A stretch of 64,000 nt of DNA from UBA10364 sp049611965 (GTDB taxonomy: Bacteria; Bacteroidota; Bacteroidia; Flavobacteriales; Schleiferiaceae), in assembly GCA_049611965.1 (NCBI GenBank), contig JBMZBC010000002.1, positions 1 through 64,000 of the forward strand, given 5' to 3'. Every line of letters begins with the position of its first letter. The stretch's first letter is position 1. This document shows, piece after piece, positions 51,200-60,615 of this stretch. A model generated the notes under the pieces. The model had not been told where the DNA came from and did no database searches. It was given only the letters and a program-made list of their open reading frames with translations. Both the position numbers and the translations under genes were made by a program.

Positions 51200-51699
51200 A
51201 TGTAGGTCGCATACTTGGCGTTGCCGTTCTTGCCATTACGGTCCAATGGTTGCTCATCCAAGATTTACCATTAACGGATTACGGCAACCCCTATATCTAT
51301 TTATGGGCATTCTTTGTGATTCCATTCAACACCCCGAGAATGACCACCTATGTATTGGCCTTTATCATAGGTTCTACGCTCGACAGTCTTGAGCAGAGTG
51401 GAGGCGCACATACTATTGCTGCCCTGATAACCATTGCTGCAAAACCGTCTATTGAAAGCTTCCTCTACGGATTCAGAGAGGAAAACTCCAACCATACATT
51501 AAGCGGACTTCCGTTGGCGAATTTCTTACCACTTGCCTTCCTATTGGTCCTTCTTCACCATTCGTTATTATTTACTGTAGAAAACAGTGGATTTTCTCAA
51601 TTTTCAGCACTTGGACTTCGTATCTTGATGTCAACCCTCAGCACTGTTGGGTTACTTACGATCGCTCATTTTCTTTTGTCCAAACGCTATGCAGCATAA
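51196..51699 (+). CDS. mreD: rod shape-determining protein MreD
   Basis: A 167-residue polytopic inner-membrane protein of the elongasome with about five hydrophobic helices (for example ILGVAVLAITVQWLLIQDLPL, and LPLAFLLVLLHHSLLFTV). The loop DSLEQSGGAHTIAALITIA is the conserved MreD centre in this phylum. It overlaps mreC by four bases and the mrdA start by eleven. Confidence 0.88.
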   Translation: MNVGRILGVAVLAITVQWLLIQDLPLTDYGNPYIYLWAFFVIPFNTPRMTTYVLAFIIGSTLDSLEQSGGAHTIAALITIAAKPSIESFLYGFREENSNHTLSGLPLANFLPLAFLLVLLHHSLLFTVENSGFSQFSALGLRILMSTLSTVGLLTIAHFLLSKRYAA

Positions 51700-53542
51700 A
51701 GCAGCATTCTATTCGGTTATCGTCCTGATCACATTGATATTCAGTGTACGCCTATTCAATATTCAGATCATGAATGATGAATACGCGGCGCGGGCAGAAC
51801 GCAATGCTACGCAAGCAGAGAAATTGTACGCGCCGCGCGGTTACATCTATGATCGAAACGGTCAACTCATGGTGGGAAACAGCCCAACGTACGACCTTAT
51901 GGTGAGTCCCTATTTAGTAAAGGATTTAGATACAGTGCAGCTTGGTAGACTGCTCGATTTAGAAGTAGCGGACATCAAGGATCGTTTGGAAAAAGCCAAG
52001 AAGTACAGCTATTTCCGCAGCAGCATGTTCATGAAGATGTTGCCCAAAGAGCACTACGCACGAATCAACACTGAACTCAAGAAGTTCGCGGGATTCTACC
52101 CACAGAAGCGAATCCTCAGAAACTACCCCAAGCCCGGTGCCGCCAATGTTGTGGGGTTCATTGGAGAAGTCAACACGGACTTTATTCGCAAAAACGAAGG
52201 GTATTCCATGGGCGACCTCTCTGGGAAAAGCGGGATAGACAAGAGTTATGAGAGCCTGCTTAAGGGCGAACACGGGAAGCGATTTTATACCGTGGATCAC
52301 AGAAATCGTAGAATAGGCAACTGGAAAGACGGCGCACACGATCTCCTGCCGGTTCCAGGTAAAGATTTAACGAGCAGCATTGATTTAGACCTCCAGTTGT
52401 ACGGCGAACAGTTGATGAGCGGTAAACGTGGAAGCATTGTTGCTATTGAACCTCAAAGCGGAGAAATTCTAGCAATGGTGACGGCTCCGAATTACGATCC
52501 CAACGAACTAGTGGGACGGTTGCGCAGCAGAAATTACACGGCACTCTACTACGACAGCATCAATAAGCCGCTCTTTGATCGAGGTATCTTGGCTGAATAT
52601 CCACCGGGATCGCCTTTTAAACTAGTTGGAGCATTGATTGGTCTTCAAGAAGGCGTAATCAGCCCAAGAACGACCATGACCTGTAGACACGGTTGGCATT
52701 ATGGAAGCTTGACAGTGGCCTGCCATTGCAAAGGCGGACCGATGAATTTGAGAAAGGCTATTTCAGAAAGTTGTAACAACTACTTCTGCTCCGTCTATCA
52801 ACGTTCTGTAGATCACGGCGGTGACTCTCGCCAAGGCCTAGAAATATGGTCAAACCACGTTAAGAGCTTTGGGTTGGGCAAATACCTCGGCAATGATCTT
52901 CCAACAGGAAAGAAGGGACTGGTCCCTGATGTCGCTTTCTACGATCGGTTCTTAGGATATACCGGCTGGAAAGGGGCAACTTCTGTAAGTAACGGGATAG
53001 GTCAAGGGGAACTATTGGCAACGCCTATTCAGCTGGCAAATATGGCAGCTGCCATTGCGAACCGCGGTTATTACTACACGCCACACATTATTAAAGACGT
53101 TGACGGTGGTGCTAAGATCGACAGTGCATTCCTCACTCCGAAGTACACGACCATTGACAGCATTCATTTTGAGACGGTCATTGAAGGGATGTACGATGTA
53201 TTTGAGAGCGGTACTGCAAAGGCTGCGCGTTTGGAGCATATCTCCCAATGTGGAAAGACGGGTACTGCACAGAATCCTCACGGTCAGGACCACAGTATTT
53301 TCGTAAGCTTTGCCCCTAAGGATGACCCTAAAATTGCCATTGCCGTCATCATTGAAAACGGTTATTGGGGGTCTAGATGGGCAGCACCGATATCTAGTCT
53401 AATGACCGAGCTGTATCTCAGTGATACCGTTACTCGACCGAGACTCGAGCAACGTATGTTAGAAGGAGAACTGCACGAAGAATACCGCAAACAGCATCTT
53501 GCCATTTACGGGGAAGACAGCACTTACGAAGCGAATTTCTAA
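51689..53542 (+). CDS. mrdA: penicillin-binding protein 2
   Basis: A 617-residue elongasome transpeptidase: short cytoplasmic start, TM about 6-26, dimerisation/pedestal region (APRGYIYDRNGQLMVGNSPTYDL), and a transpeptidase domain with the SxxK motif SPFK (S308), SCN (SESCNNYF), and KTG at K523 (CGKTGTAQNPHGQDHS). The Ser 308 is acylated by the peptide and by beta-lactams. The start is ATG 51689, 11 bases inside mreD; a longer frame upstream is a mreD-internal reading. The end overlaps rodA (TAATG). Confidence 0.95.
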   Translation: MQHKAAFYSVIVLITLIFSVRLFNIQIMNDEYAARAERNATQAEKLYAPRGYIYDRNGQLMVGNSPTYDLMVSPYLVKDLDTVQLGRLLDLEVADIKDRLEKAKKYSYFRSSMFMKMLPKEHYARINTELKKFAGFYPQKRILRNYPKPGAANVVGFIGEVNTDFIRKNEGYSMGDLSGKSGIDKSYESLLKGEHGKRFYTVDHRNRRIGNWKDGAHDLLPVPGKDLTSSIDLDLQLYGEQLMSGKRGSIVAIEPQSGEILAMVTAPNYDPNELVGRLRSRNYTALYYDSINKPLFDRGILAEYPPGSPFKLVGALIGLQEGVISPRTTMTCRHGWHYGSLTVACHCKGGPMNLRKAISESCNNYFCSVYQRSVDHGGDSRQGLEIWSNHVKSFGLGKYLGNDLPTGKKGLVPDVAFYDRFLGYTGWKGATSVSNGIGQGELLATPIQLANMAAAIANRGYYYTPHIIKDVDGGAKIDSAFLTPKYTTIDSIHFETVIEGMYDVFESGTAKAARLEHISQCGKTGTAQNPHGQDHSIFVSFAPKDDPKIAIAVIIENGYWGSRWAAPISSLMTELYLSDTVTRPRLEQRMLEGELHEEYRKQHLAIYGEDSTYEANF

Positions 53543-54810
53543 TGGGTTACGGCAATAGAAATAGAAATCGCGTTGGATTTGATTGGATTTTGGTCAGCCT
53601 CTACTTTCTACTCTGCATATGGGGTTGGATAAGCATTTATGCTGCCGTTTACAACGAAGAATCCGCAAGTATTTTCTCCTTGGATCAGGAATACGGCAAG
53701 CAAGGACTGTTTATTGTAGGCGGTCTCCTGATCATCTTTTTCACCATGATCACTAACTATAGGATATGGACCAATTTTGCACCTCTCTGGTATGCATTGA
53801 GCATTCTGCTATTGATCCTAGTTTTGTTTGTAGGGAAGAAAATAGGTGGTGCCCGAAGTTGGTTCGGACTTGGGGGATTTAGCCTGCAACCTTCAGAAGT
53901 TGGAAAATTTGCCACTGCATTGATGCTGGCCTTCTACGCAAGTTTGCCAAGAAAAACCATGAAGAATTGGCGCGATAGAATTCTAGGGATATCCATCTTA
54001 GGAGTGCCTGGTATTTTGATTGCGCTACAACCGGATATGGGCTCAACTTTAGTTTACCTCAGTTTGATCTTCGTAGTGTATCGAGCAGGGATGCCGGGCT
54101 ATTACATCGGTATAGTACTCGCGGGTGTCGCATTGGCGGTTGCCGGTTTAGTACTTCCCTTAAAAACCGCATTGCTTGCCTTGGGAATACTAGCGTTTCT
54201 TGTGTTTCTGTTTCTTCCCAAGCAAAGACGCTTCTTAATCTACAACGCCTTTTTTACCTCCATCTCCGCGGCGATCATGTACGGTGTTGGTTTTGTTATG
54301 GAACAAATCTTGGCACCGCACCAGCAAGTGCGAATCAAGGTATTGTTGGGCCTAGAAAACGATCCCTCGGGAGCCGGCTACAACACCCTACAATCTCTGA
54401 TTGCTATAGGTTCAGGAGGATGGACCGGAAAGGGTTTCTTAAACGGTACACAAACTAAATTAGACTTCGTTCCTGCCCAGAGTACAGATTATATTTTCTG
54501 TACTGTTGGTGAAGAATGGGGCTTTTTAGGCACGTTCCTACTCATGCTCGCCTTTGGACTGCTCATTGGCCGCATTATATGGCTAGCTGAGCGTCAGAAA
54601 GACAATTTTAGCCGATTCTATGGTTATGGCGTAGCCAGTATTTTCTTCACCCATTGGGTCATCAATATCGGTATGACCATCGGGCTATTCCCAACCGTGG
54701 GTATTCCTTTGCCATTCTTTAGCTACGGAGGCTCCTCACTATGGGGCTTCACCTTATTGTTGTTCATCTTTATCAAGCTGGATGGCGAACGACAGAACAG
54801 GCTTTCTTAG
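53542..54810 (+). CDS. rodA: rod shape-determining protein RodA (SEDS glycosyltransferase)
   Basis: A 422-residue SEDS protein with about ten TM helices that polymerises lipid II in complex with PBP2. Motifs: GARSWFGLGGFSLQPSEVGKFATALMLAF, ILIALQPDMGSTLVY, AGYNTLQSLIAIGSGGWTGKGFLNGTQTKLDFVPAQSTDYIFCTVGEEWGFLG (catalytic Asp in the VPAQSTDYIF part) and PTVGIPLPFFSYGGSS. It overlaps the PBP2 stop (TAATG), ends the mre operon and is followed by a terminator. Confidence 0.96.
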   Translation: MGYGNRNRNRVGFDWILVSLYFLLCIWGWISIYAAVYNEESASIFSLDQEYGKQGLFIVGGLLIIFFTMITNYRIWTNFAPLWYALSILLLILVLFVGKKIGGARSWFGLGGFSLQPSEVGKFATALMLAFYASLPRKTMKNWRDRILGISILGVPGILIALQPDMGSTLVYLSLIFVVYRAGMPGYYIGIVLAGVALAVAGLVLPLKTALLALGILAFLVFLFLPKQRRFLIYNAFFTSISAAIMYGVGFVMEQILAPHQQVRIKVLLGLENDPSGAGYNTLQSLIAIGSGGWTGKGFLNGTQTKLDFVPAQSTDYIFCTVGEEWGFLGTFLLMLAFGLLIGRIIWLAERQKDNFSRFYGYGVASIFFTHWVINIGMTIGLFPTVGIPLPFFSYGGSSLWGFTLLLFIFIKLDGERQNRLS

Positions 54811-54892
54811 AGCATTTAATCCACCGTTCTCTCTCCTTAATCGCAGCTCTTTCAACCTTCTGAACCGCAGTTATACAGGAAACTAGAAGCAT

Positions 54893-54920
54893 AAAAAAAC
54901 CACCCCGATGGGTGGTTTTT
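54893..54920. terminator. intrinsic terminator, probably bidirectional
   Basis: AAAAACCACCC, four-base loop, GGGTGGTTTTT, between rodA (+) and the SurA/PpiD-like gene (-). A runs on one side and T runs on the other allow termination in both directions. Confidence 0.88.
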
Positions 54921-54942
54921 CTTTATCTGTAAAAGACGCTGC

Positions 54943-57063
54943 TTAGAACATCAAGTGACGCTTGTCCTCGATATCTGCTTTGTCTTGCAATGCTTTGTAG
55001 GCTTGAACACTTACTAGATTTCTCAAGCTCTGCTGTGTAGTACGCGCTTGGTTAGAGAAATCTACAGTAGGTGCTGGCTGTGCCGGCTGAGTGATTGCAA
55101 CAAATGCACCGCTCTCTCCAGCGATAACACCGCTTAGTTCGCCTGATGCAATACCACAAATGGTTCCAACAACCTTAGCTTCGTTACCTACACCTGCAAT
55201 GTTCGCCTGCCCTACCTTGAAGTTCAAGGTACGTACCTGCTTACCTGCAGCAGCAGCTACATCTTCAATACTTGCAGCACCGCTTAGGGCAGCCTCAAGA
55301 CGCTCTGTAATGATTGCCTTCTTCGCTTCTTTCTTAGCAGCTTCCAAACATTGACCAGCAACAGACTCATAAGGAGTTGTTCCTTCTTCTAATTTATCAG
55401 TGAGGATTACTACAACGTATCCTTTACCGTCATTTTCTAAGAGGCCGATGTTTCCAATCTCACGATCGTCATCCCATGCCCAACGAACCACGCGACGAGA
55501 AGTACCCAAACCTGGGACTACCTCTTCAAATTGCGCAAGGTTTCTTGCAGGGCGCAAAGACAAGCCTTGCTCCATAGCCAATACGCGGTAGTCGTCAGCA
55601 CTCTGTGCAGATGCTGCGTAAGTAGATGCTTGTCCGTACAATGCCTGGATCGTTTCATCAGAAGGAAGGATTTCGCGAATCACTTGGCCAATCTTATAGG
55701 CTTGGTTCGCTCCTTTCTGATCAGTGATTTCGATGATGTGGAAACCAAACTGCGTTGGTACCAATCCTAAATCACCCTCTTTACCGAAGTAACAGAAGTT
55801 TTCAAACGGCTTGGCCATCATACCGCGGCCAAAGTACCCTAAGTCACCGCCTTTCTCCTTAGCGACAACGTCCGAAGAATACTCCTGACTTACCGCCTCG
55901 AATGCAGATGGATTGTCTTGCAAGTATGCAAACAGGCTATCTGCCAATGTTTTTGCTTCCATAGGTGTGCGAGTAACGCTTGGGTCTACTCGAGTAGCAC
56001 CTGCGAATGGAATCAAAATGTGACGCGCCTGAACGCTATCTGCTAAAATTTTCTTGTCAACAAGCTTTACTACCGAGAACGATCCACCTAAATCAATCGG
56101 TCCCTTCTGGTAACCTACATCCTGTCCGTCAACGAGCGTATCAATACCTGTGCCCACCAACTGATCGATAGTGAAATACTCAGGGATAAAACGAACGTCA
56201 CTGTGTAAGTTGACAAACACGCTGTCGTCTTCTGCTGAGAACCACTCTAGTGAAAGTGCTGCTAGTTCTGCCTTAAGAGCATCGCGATCTGCCTGAGAAG
56301 GTGCCAGTGGGAAGTTAATGTACTCAATGTTGCGACCGTCTTTCTGAGTAAACTCATCTTTGTGTGCATTGTAGTACTTCTTCGCATCCGCTTCGGTTAC
56401 CGTAATCTCATCTTCGTTTACGTCGATATATGGTACATATACGTACTGCGCTGGGTGCTGAGCATCGCTGCGAGCAAATTCTGCAGCTACCAATGAAGAC
56501 GGCATAAATACAGCCTTTTCAATAGCATTGGTGAACTTGAAGTTCTTCGCTTGATTAACTACAGCATTTTCAAAAGACAACCATTGCGTCCACATTTCTG
56601 CGCTCTGCTCAGTAACGTCTTTGTTATCACGTACCTGCGCCAAGTAGCTTTTGAACATGTTCTCGTCGAACTGACCGTTTGCACCGGCAAAGCTCTGGCG
56701 GATGTTTGGGTTGTTGATGATATCAAGGTAAATCTCCTGCTCAGATACGCTCATATCCGCAGCGTCTAATTCTTCGCCGAGGATAGCATCTGACATGAAG
56801 TTGGTCCAAACAAAGTTTGCCAACTGCACGCTAGAAGTATTCGCGTATGTTTCAGGATTACCTGCTCTGAGCTCCTCCATCTTTTTGCTCACTTCTTGAC
56901 GCGATAACTCCACGCCATTTACTGAACCAACGATATTAGGATCTCCAAAAAACTTCGAACCTCCCGACTTAAATAAGTCGCCGAGTAAGAATGCCAAAAG
57001 TGCTACAAACACTACAACGATTAATAAACCTGAGCGTTGTCTAATGCGTTCAATTGTTGCCAT
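54943..57063 (-). CDS. SurA/PpiD-type peptidyl-prolyl isomerase, membrane-anchored
   Basis: A 706-residue periplasmic chaperone with one TM helix near residues 12-31 (GLLIVVVFVALLAFLLGDL), a SurA_N_3 domain about 36-200 (GSVNGVELSRQEVSKKMEEL), a central PpiC parvulin domain about 340-450 (VQARHILIPFAGATR...GGDLGYFGRGMMAKPFENFCYFGKEGDLGLVPTQFGFHIIEI), and a second SurA-like/rotamase-related C-terminal part. PpiD-type proteins help fold proteins leaving Sec. No partner genes are adjacent. A TATATTCG element (one mismatch) lies about 40 bases upstream of the ATG. Confidence 0.9.
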   Translation of the reverse strand: MATIERIRQRSGLLIVVVFVALLAFLLGDLFKSGGSKFFGDPNIVGSVNGVELSRQEVSKKMEELRAGNPETYANTSSVQLANFVWTNFMSDAILGEELDAADMSVSEQEIYLDIINNPNIRQSFAGANGQFDENMFKSYLAQVRDNKDVTEQSAEMWTQWLSFENAVVNQAKNFKFTNAIEKAVFMPSSLVAAEFARSDAQHPAQYVYVPYIDVNEDEITVTEADAKKYYNAHKDEFTQKDGRNIEYINFPLAPSQADRDALKAELAALSLEWFSAEDDSVFVNLHSDVRFIPEYFTIDQLVGTGIDTLVDGQDVGYQKGPIDLGGSFSVVKLVDKKILADSVQARHILIPFAGATRVDPSVTRTPMEAKTLADSLFAYLQDNPSAFEAVSQEYSSDVVAKEKGGDLGYFGRGMMAKPFENFCYFGKEGDLGLVPTQFGFHIIEITDQKGANQAYKIGQVIREILPSDETIQALYGQASTYAASAQSADDYRVLAMEQGLSLRPARNLAQFEEVVPGLGTSRRVVRWAWDDDREIGNIGLLENDGKGYVVVILTDKLEEGTTPYESVAGQCLEAAKKEAKKAIITERLEAALSGAASIEDVAAAAGKQVRTLNFKVGQANIAGVGNEAKVVGTICGIASGELSGVIAGESGAFVAITQPAQPAPTVDFSNQARTTQQSLRNLVSVQAYKALQDKADIEDKRHLMF

Positions 57064-57112
57064 TACTATGCAATTATTGTGATGAGTCTGCGAATATAAG
57101 ATTTTGAGCCAA

Positions 57113-58366
57113 TTAAATGGCCTTTACAAGCACCTCTTCGAGCCTATTGGATGTAGTTTTTTCTACGATAAATAAGTATTGGTCACTTCGCACGACTGTG
57201 CCCTTGGTTGGGATGCTCTGGTGCACATCTAAAATGTACCCTCCTAAGGTGTTGTAATTCTCACTTTCGGGGATATTTAATCCCCACTTTTCGTTGATAT
57301 CGCTAACCTCTAATCGAGTTGAAAACAACCACTCGTTTGGACGTACTTCTTTCTCTAAAAGCGCTTCCGCATCGTGTTCGTCTTCAATTTCGCCAAAAAT
57401 CTCCTCAATGACATCTTCCAAGGTGATCATACCGCTCGTCCCTCCGTGCTCGTCCAAGACTATCGCGATATTGCGCTTTTCCTTGGTAAATAGATTCAAT
57501 ATCTCATCCGCCGTCATGCTCTCCGGGATAAAACTCACCGGACGCAATACGCGCTGGAGATTCTCGGGACGACGAAAGAGCTCGAATGCATGCACATAGC
57601 CAATAATCTTATCGATATTTTCATCGAATACAAGAAGCTTGGAATAGCCGCTTTCGATAAACAAAGCATGTACCTCCTTTAAATCAGTGTTGACCTCAAC
57701 ACCTTCAATTTCCGTGCGCGGAATCATGAACTCTCTTGCCTTGGTTTCAGGGAATTCTAAGGCATTCTTGAAGATTTCTAATTCAGGATCAACCTCTTCA
57801 TCTCCCTCAACGGTATTGGGTACGCGTTCTCTGACGAAATGGTCCAATTCCACTCGTCCAAAGTCATTGCTTTCTTCTTCTGCCTCAATTCTAAAGATGT
57901 ATTTCAAAAAGAATTGGCTCACAACTAAAAGAAGGGCACTCGGTGCTCGAAGTACCCAGAAAATCAAATACGCAGGAACACTCAATACCTTCATGAGCCC
58001 TTCGGCATTTTGCCGAAAAACCGTCTTTGGTAAAAATTCAGCAAAGACAAGGATAATAATGGTTGAAATAGAGGTTTCCGCGAGTAAAACCAGGTAGTCG
58101 AATGCAGACCACTGCTCAAAATAGGGCTCCATGAACTGATGCATGTAATTCCCATATAAGACCAGCGCTACATTGTTCCCAACTAATATTGCCGCAATAA
58201 ATGCCGCGGGCCGGTCGACTAAATAACCCAAAACGCGGTAGTTCCAACCGCCTTTCTGACGTTCAAGCTCAACATGAAGTTTGTTGATGCTCAGATACGC
58301 CATTTCCAACCCTGAGAACAGGGCAGAAAATAAAATGGACGCTATAATGATAGTGGTGATTTGCAC
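57113..58366 (-). CDS. CNNM/CorC-type transporter (hemolysin-like, DUF21-CBS)
   Basis: A 417-residue inner-membrane protein: DUF21/CNNM domain about 1-175 with four helices (LFSALFSGLEMAYLSINKLH), two CBS domains about 195-320 (FMIPRTEIEGVEV and ITLEDVIEEIFGEIEDE), and a CorC_HlyC domain about 330-417. The family moves Mg2+/Co2+; the gliding protein GldE belongs to the same family, but nothing here ties it to gliding. Start GTG 58366-58364 overlaps the TAG of the 60-residue gene (TAGTG). Operon lptC - small membrane protein - this gene. Confidence 0.9.
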   Translation of the reverse strand: MQITTIIIASILFSALFSGLEMAYLSINKLHVELERQKGGWNYRVLGYLVDRPAAFIAAILVGNNVALVLYGNYMHQFMEPYFEQWSAFDYLVLLAETSISTIIILVFAEFLPKTVFRQNAEGLMKVLSVPAYLIFWVLRAPSALLLVVSQFFLKYIFRIEAEEESNDFGRVELDHFVRERVPNTVEGDEEVDPELEIFKNALEFPETKAREFMIPRTEIEGVEVNTDLKEVHALFIESGYSKLLVFDENIDKIIGYVHAFELFRRPENLQRVLRPVSFIPESMTADEILNLFTKEKRNIAIVLDEHGGTSGMITLEDVIEEIFGEIEDEHDAEALLEKEVRPNEWLFSTRLEVSDINEKWGLNIPESENYNTLGGYILDVHQSIPTKGTVVRSDQYLFIVEKTTSNRLEEVLVKAI

Positions 58367-58548
58367 TATTTATTCATCTGCTTCAAACGGCCTTTTCGGC
58401 GTAAGAAATACATAAACGCAGCTGCCCCTAAGAACAGAGAAAACTTAATAGTTCGGTTCCAATCGCCCCATCCCATATATACCTCAACGGCACTTACGGC
58501 TGCCACCGCGAGCCATAGAAGTTCTACTACGCGCATTGCTTTATTCAT
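58366..58548 (-). CDS. small membrane protein, unknown
   Basis: A 60-residue protein with two hydrophobic segments, about 7-23 (VVELLWLAVAAVSAVEVYMGWG) and 33-50 (TIKFSLFLGAAAFMYFLRRKG), with positive ends. No family recognised. It starts 8 bases inside the end of lptC and its TAG overlaps the GTG of the CNNM gene, which is strong evidence that it is translated. A role between LPS transport and ion transport is only an inference from position. Confidence 0.72.
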   Translation of the reverse strand: MNKAMRVVELLWLAVAAVSAVEVYMGWGDWNRTIKFSLFLGAAAFMYFLRRKGRLKQMNK

Positions 58549-59110
58549 CGTTTACTGTGATTTCACCCTGAACCTTAAAGATCCGGTAATTATTAAATTC
58601 TTGATCGGCCTCGAAACCTAAACCAGTGATCAACTGCCCTTCGGTTTCTATGGTCACCTTCTTATCTGTATACAATCGTTCCTCTTTCTTATCCCAGAAC
58701 AAAAGTTCAGTCAGCATTCGCTCACCTTTTCCGTTGCGTACTATCACATTTCCGCCGATCGCCCATAGATCACTTTTCTTATCCTGGTGTGCGGTATCCG
58801 CTGTCATCACCGTCGAGCTCATCTCTGGACCATTGTAAAAGCGCACGTTTAATCCGCCTCCGAAGAACACATATGGTGGTTCCATGTTGCCGTAATCCTG
58901 CACTAAGGCAGCATCAATCTCAAGGATATTTATGCCACTATCGCTGTAGACGATGTTGGCATGACGTTGTTCGTTCAAGGGATAATTGACGAGCGGCGCA
59001 TTGATTTCCTCAACAACGTTCTCGTCGTTGGTACACGAAGAAAACGCAAGCAAAACGAGGGCGAAAGAAACAATATGTTGAAGGTTCCTGTACAATGCTG
59101 GTGCTGTCAA
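58541..59110 (-). CDS. lptC: LPS export ABC transporter periplasmic protein LptC
   Basis: A 189-residue protein: signal/lipoprotein-like N-terminus (LYRNLQHIVSFALVLLAFSSC; Cys near 26), then the LptC beta-jellyroll (VVEEINAPLVNYPLNEQRHANIVYSDSG, TADTAHQDKKSDLWAIGGNVIVRNGKGERMLTELLFWDKKEERLYTDKKVTI). It passes LPS from LptBFG to LptA. There is no ATG at the 5' end: TTG 59110 is used here, as it lies 10 bases after a TACATTTG element with AAAGGA between; TTG 59095 is possible. LptC with a lipobox-like Cys is common in Bacteroidota. Confidence 0.85.
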   Translation of the reverse strand: MTAPALYRNLQHIVSFALVLLAFSSCTNDENVVEEINAPLVNYPLNEQRHANIVYSDSGINILEIDAALVQDYGNMEPPYVFFGGGLNVRFYNGPEMSSTVMTADTAHQDKKSDLWAIGGNVIVRNGKGERMLTELLFWDKKEERLYTDKKVTIETEGQLITGLGFEADQEFNNYRIFKVQGEITVNDE

Positions 59111-59119
59111 TTATCCTTT

Positions 59120-59127
59120 CAAATGTA
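59120..59127 (-). promoter_or_regulatory. -7 element, lptC operon
   Basis: TACATTTG on the minus strand is an exact TAnnTTTG match, just downstream of the terminator at 59132-59168 and 10 bases before the TTG start at 59110. Confidence 0.6.
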
Positions 59128-59131
59128 GGCC

Positions 59132-59168
59132 AAAAAAAAACTCCCCGAGGCGCGGCCTCGGGGAGTTC
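59132..59168 (-). terminator. intrinsic terminator after the TPR protein gene
   Basis: On the minus strand AACTCCCCGAGGC, loop CGC, GCCTCGGGGAGTT, then TTTTTTT. The 13-bp stem is perfect. It separates the coaX operon from lptC. Confidence 0.93.
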
Positions 59169-59189
59169 ACAAAATTTATTGTCTCGTGT

Positions 59190-60602
59190 TTAGTAGAACT
59201 TCACACTTACTGTTTCATTGATCCAACACCCGATGTTGATCTGATCACCTTCTTTAAAGCCAAGCTGGAACGCTACACCTTTGTCCGGTACTGCTGCGCT
59301 GTAAGCAGCGATCAATTTAGACGCTTTGTCTGCAATGGTTGGGTCAATGCTGCGTGCATAGCTTAGCTTGTTGATTGCTGCCCAGTACACGGCATTTTTT
59401 TCAACAGCGTTTGAACCACATTGACCTGCTGCATCAGCATACAATGTTGCCAAATACAAATACGGGTTACCCCAATCTTTACGAAGCTGTCCTGCTTTCA
59501 AACAGTTGCTCTTCGCTGAAGACATCGCACCCATCTTGTTGTTGACATACGCTAGACCCATGTAATCGTCTGCAGTCTTGCGCAAGTCTTCTTCCTGATC
59601 AATAGCTTCCTTGTAGTACTTCTTAGCCATCGCCCAGTCGCTTTTACGAACACCTAGTTTTGCCATAGAACGTGCAGCACTTGCAGAAGGCTCCAAAGAG
59701 TAAAGACGCTCTGCGATTAACAAGAATACAGGGTTATCTGTACAGCTTGCCATTTCGCCATCCTCACCTTCACGCTCTTTCTGAAGCATCTTCGCCGCGC
59801 GCTTCAACCACTCTACGTCGTCTTGGTGCTCGTTGAATTTCTCTTCGTTGTAGATAACAGCAAGTTTCTCGCACGTTAATAATGGAGACAACGCCTTCTC
59901 GATGTTGCTCTGAACTTTATCGTAGTTCGGCAATGTCTTTTGAGCGCGTGCCAAGGCTTTCTTTTCTTTAGAAGACAATTCTACTGAATCTGCTTTGGCG
60001 CTAAGGTTTGAAATCTCATTGCTGTATTGCATAGAGTTGTATTCCAATGCTTCGATCACATTGTTGTACACTGAGAACAAGGCGTCCACATCTTTGGTGA
60101 TGTTGAACAACTTAATGTTTGTCAGGAAGTAAGCGTTCAGCTGAGAAGCGGACATATCCTTACCTGCAACAGCGTATGCTTCTTCAAAAAGTACAGCCGC
60201 AGCTTCCACGCTGTCTTTGTTGTACTTGATGTACTTCGATGCTTTCTCTGACAATACATAACCTTCTTTACCTGGGAAGTACTGAAGACGATCATCGTAC
60301 AAGCTAACGAGTAGGTCAACATATCCTTGGCGCTCTGCAGGATCTGTTGTTGCCTTAATTTTCGTTTCAACAATCTTTGGACCGTAGATGAACGTTGCTT
60401 TTTTCGCAGCAGGACAAGTCTGGTAAACTTTCAACCATGGCTCGAAAGCACCAGCATAATCCTTGCTCTGATAGAAAGAACCAAAGATGTTGTAGTTGTC
60501 ATAACAAATCACAGAATCGGCTACCGATTCACCCCATTTATTTTGGGCATTTACGTTAGCAGTCATTACTACTGCCACAAGAAGGAATACTATTCTCTTC
60601 AT
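59190..60602 (-). CDS. secreted TPR-repeat protein
   Basis: A 470-residue exported protein, signal peptide about 1-20 (MKRIVFLLVAVVMTANVNAQ). The rest is mostly alpha-helical with TPR-like pairs: FGSFYQSKDYAGAFEPWLKVYQTCP, and late SDWAMAKKYYKEAIDQEEDLRKTADDYMGLAYVNNKMG. Several Cys and a closing QINIGCWINETVSVKFY segment are present. No enzyme motif. A periplasmic or outer-membrane-associated scaffold is likely; the same gene follows an OmpP1/FadL-like gene in related genomes, here 13 bases upstream. ATG 60602 is chosen over TTG 60608. Confidence 0.82.
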   Translation of the reverse strand: MKRIVFLLVAVVMTANVNAQNKWGESVADSVICYDNYNIFGSFYQSKDYAGAFEPWLKVYQTCPAAKKATFIYGPKIVETKIKATTDPAERQGYVDLLVSLYDDRLQYFPGKEGYVLSEKASKYIKYNKDSVEAAAVLFEEAYAVAGKDMSASQLNAYFLTNIKLFNITKDVDALFSVYNNVIEALEYNSMQYSNEISNLSAKADSVELSSKEKKALARAQKTLPNYDKVQSNIEKALSPLLTCEKLAVIYNEEKFNEHQDDVEWLKRAAKMLQKEREGEDGEMASCTDNPVFLLIAERLYSLEPSASAARSMAKLGVRKSDWAMAKKYYKEAIDQEEDLRKTADDYMGLAYVNNKMGAMSSAKSNCLKAGQLRKDWGNPYLYLATLYADAAGQCGSNAVEKNAVYWAAINKLSYARSIDPTIADKASKLIAAYSAAVPDKGVAFQLGFKEGDQINIGCWINETVSVKFY

Positions 60603-60615
60603 AATCAATTGTTGT

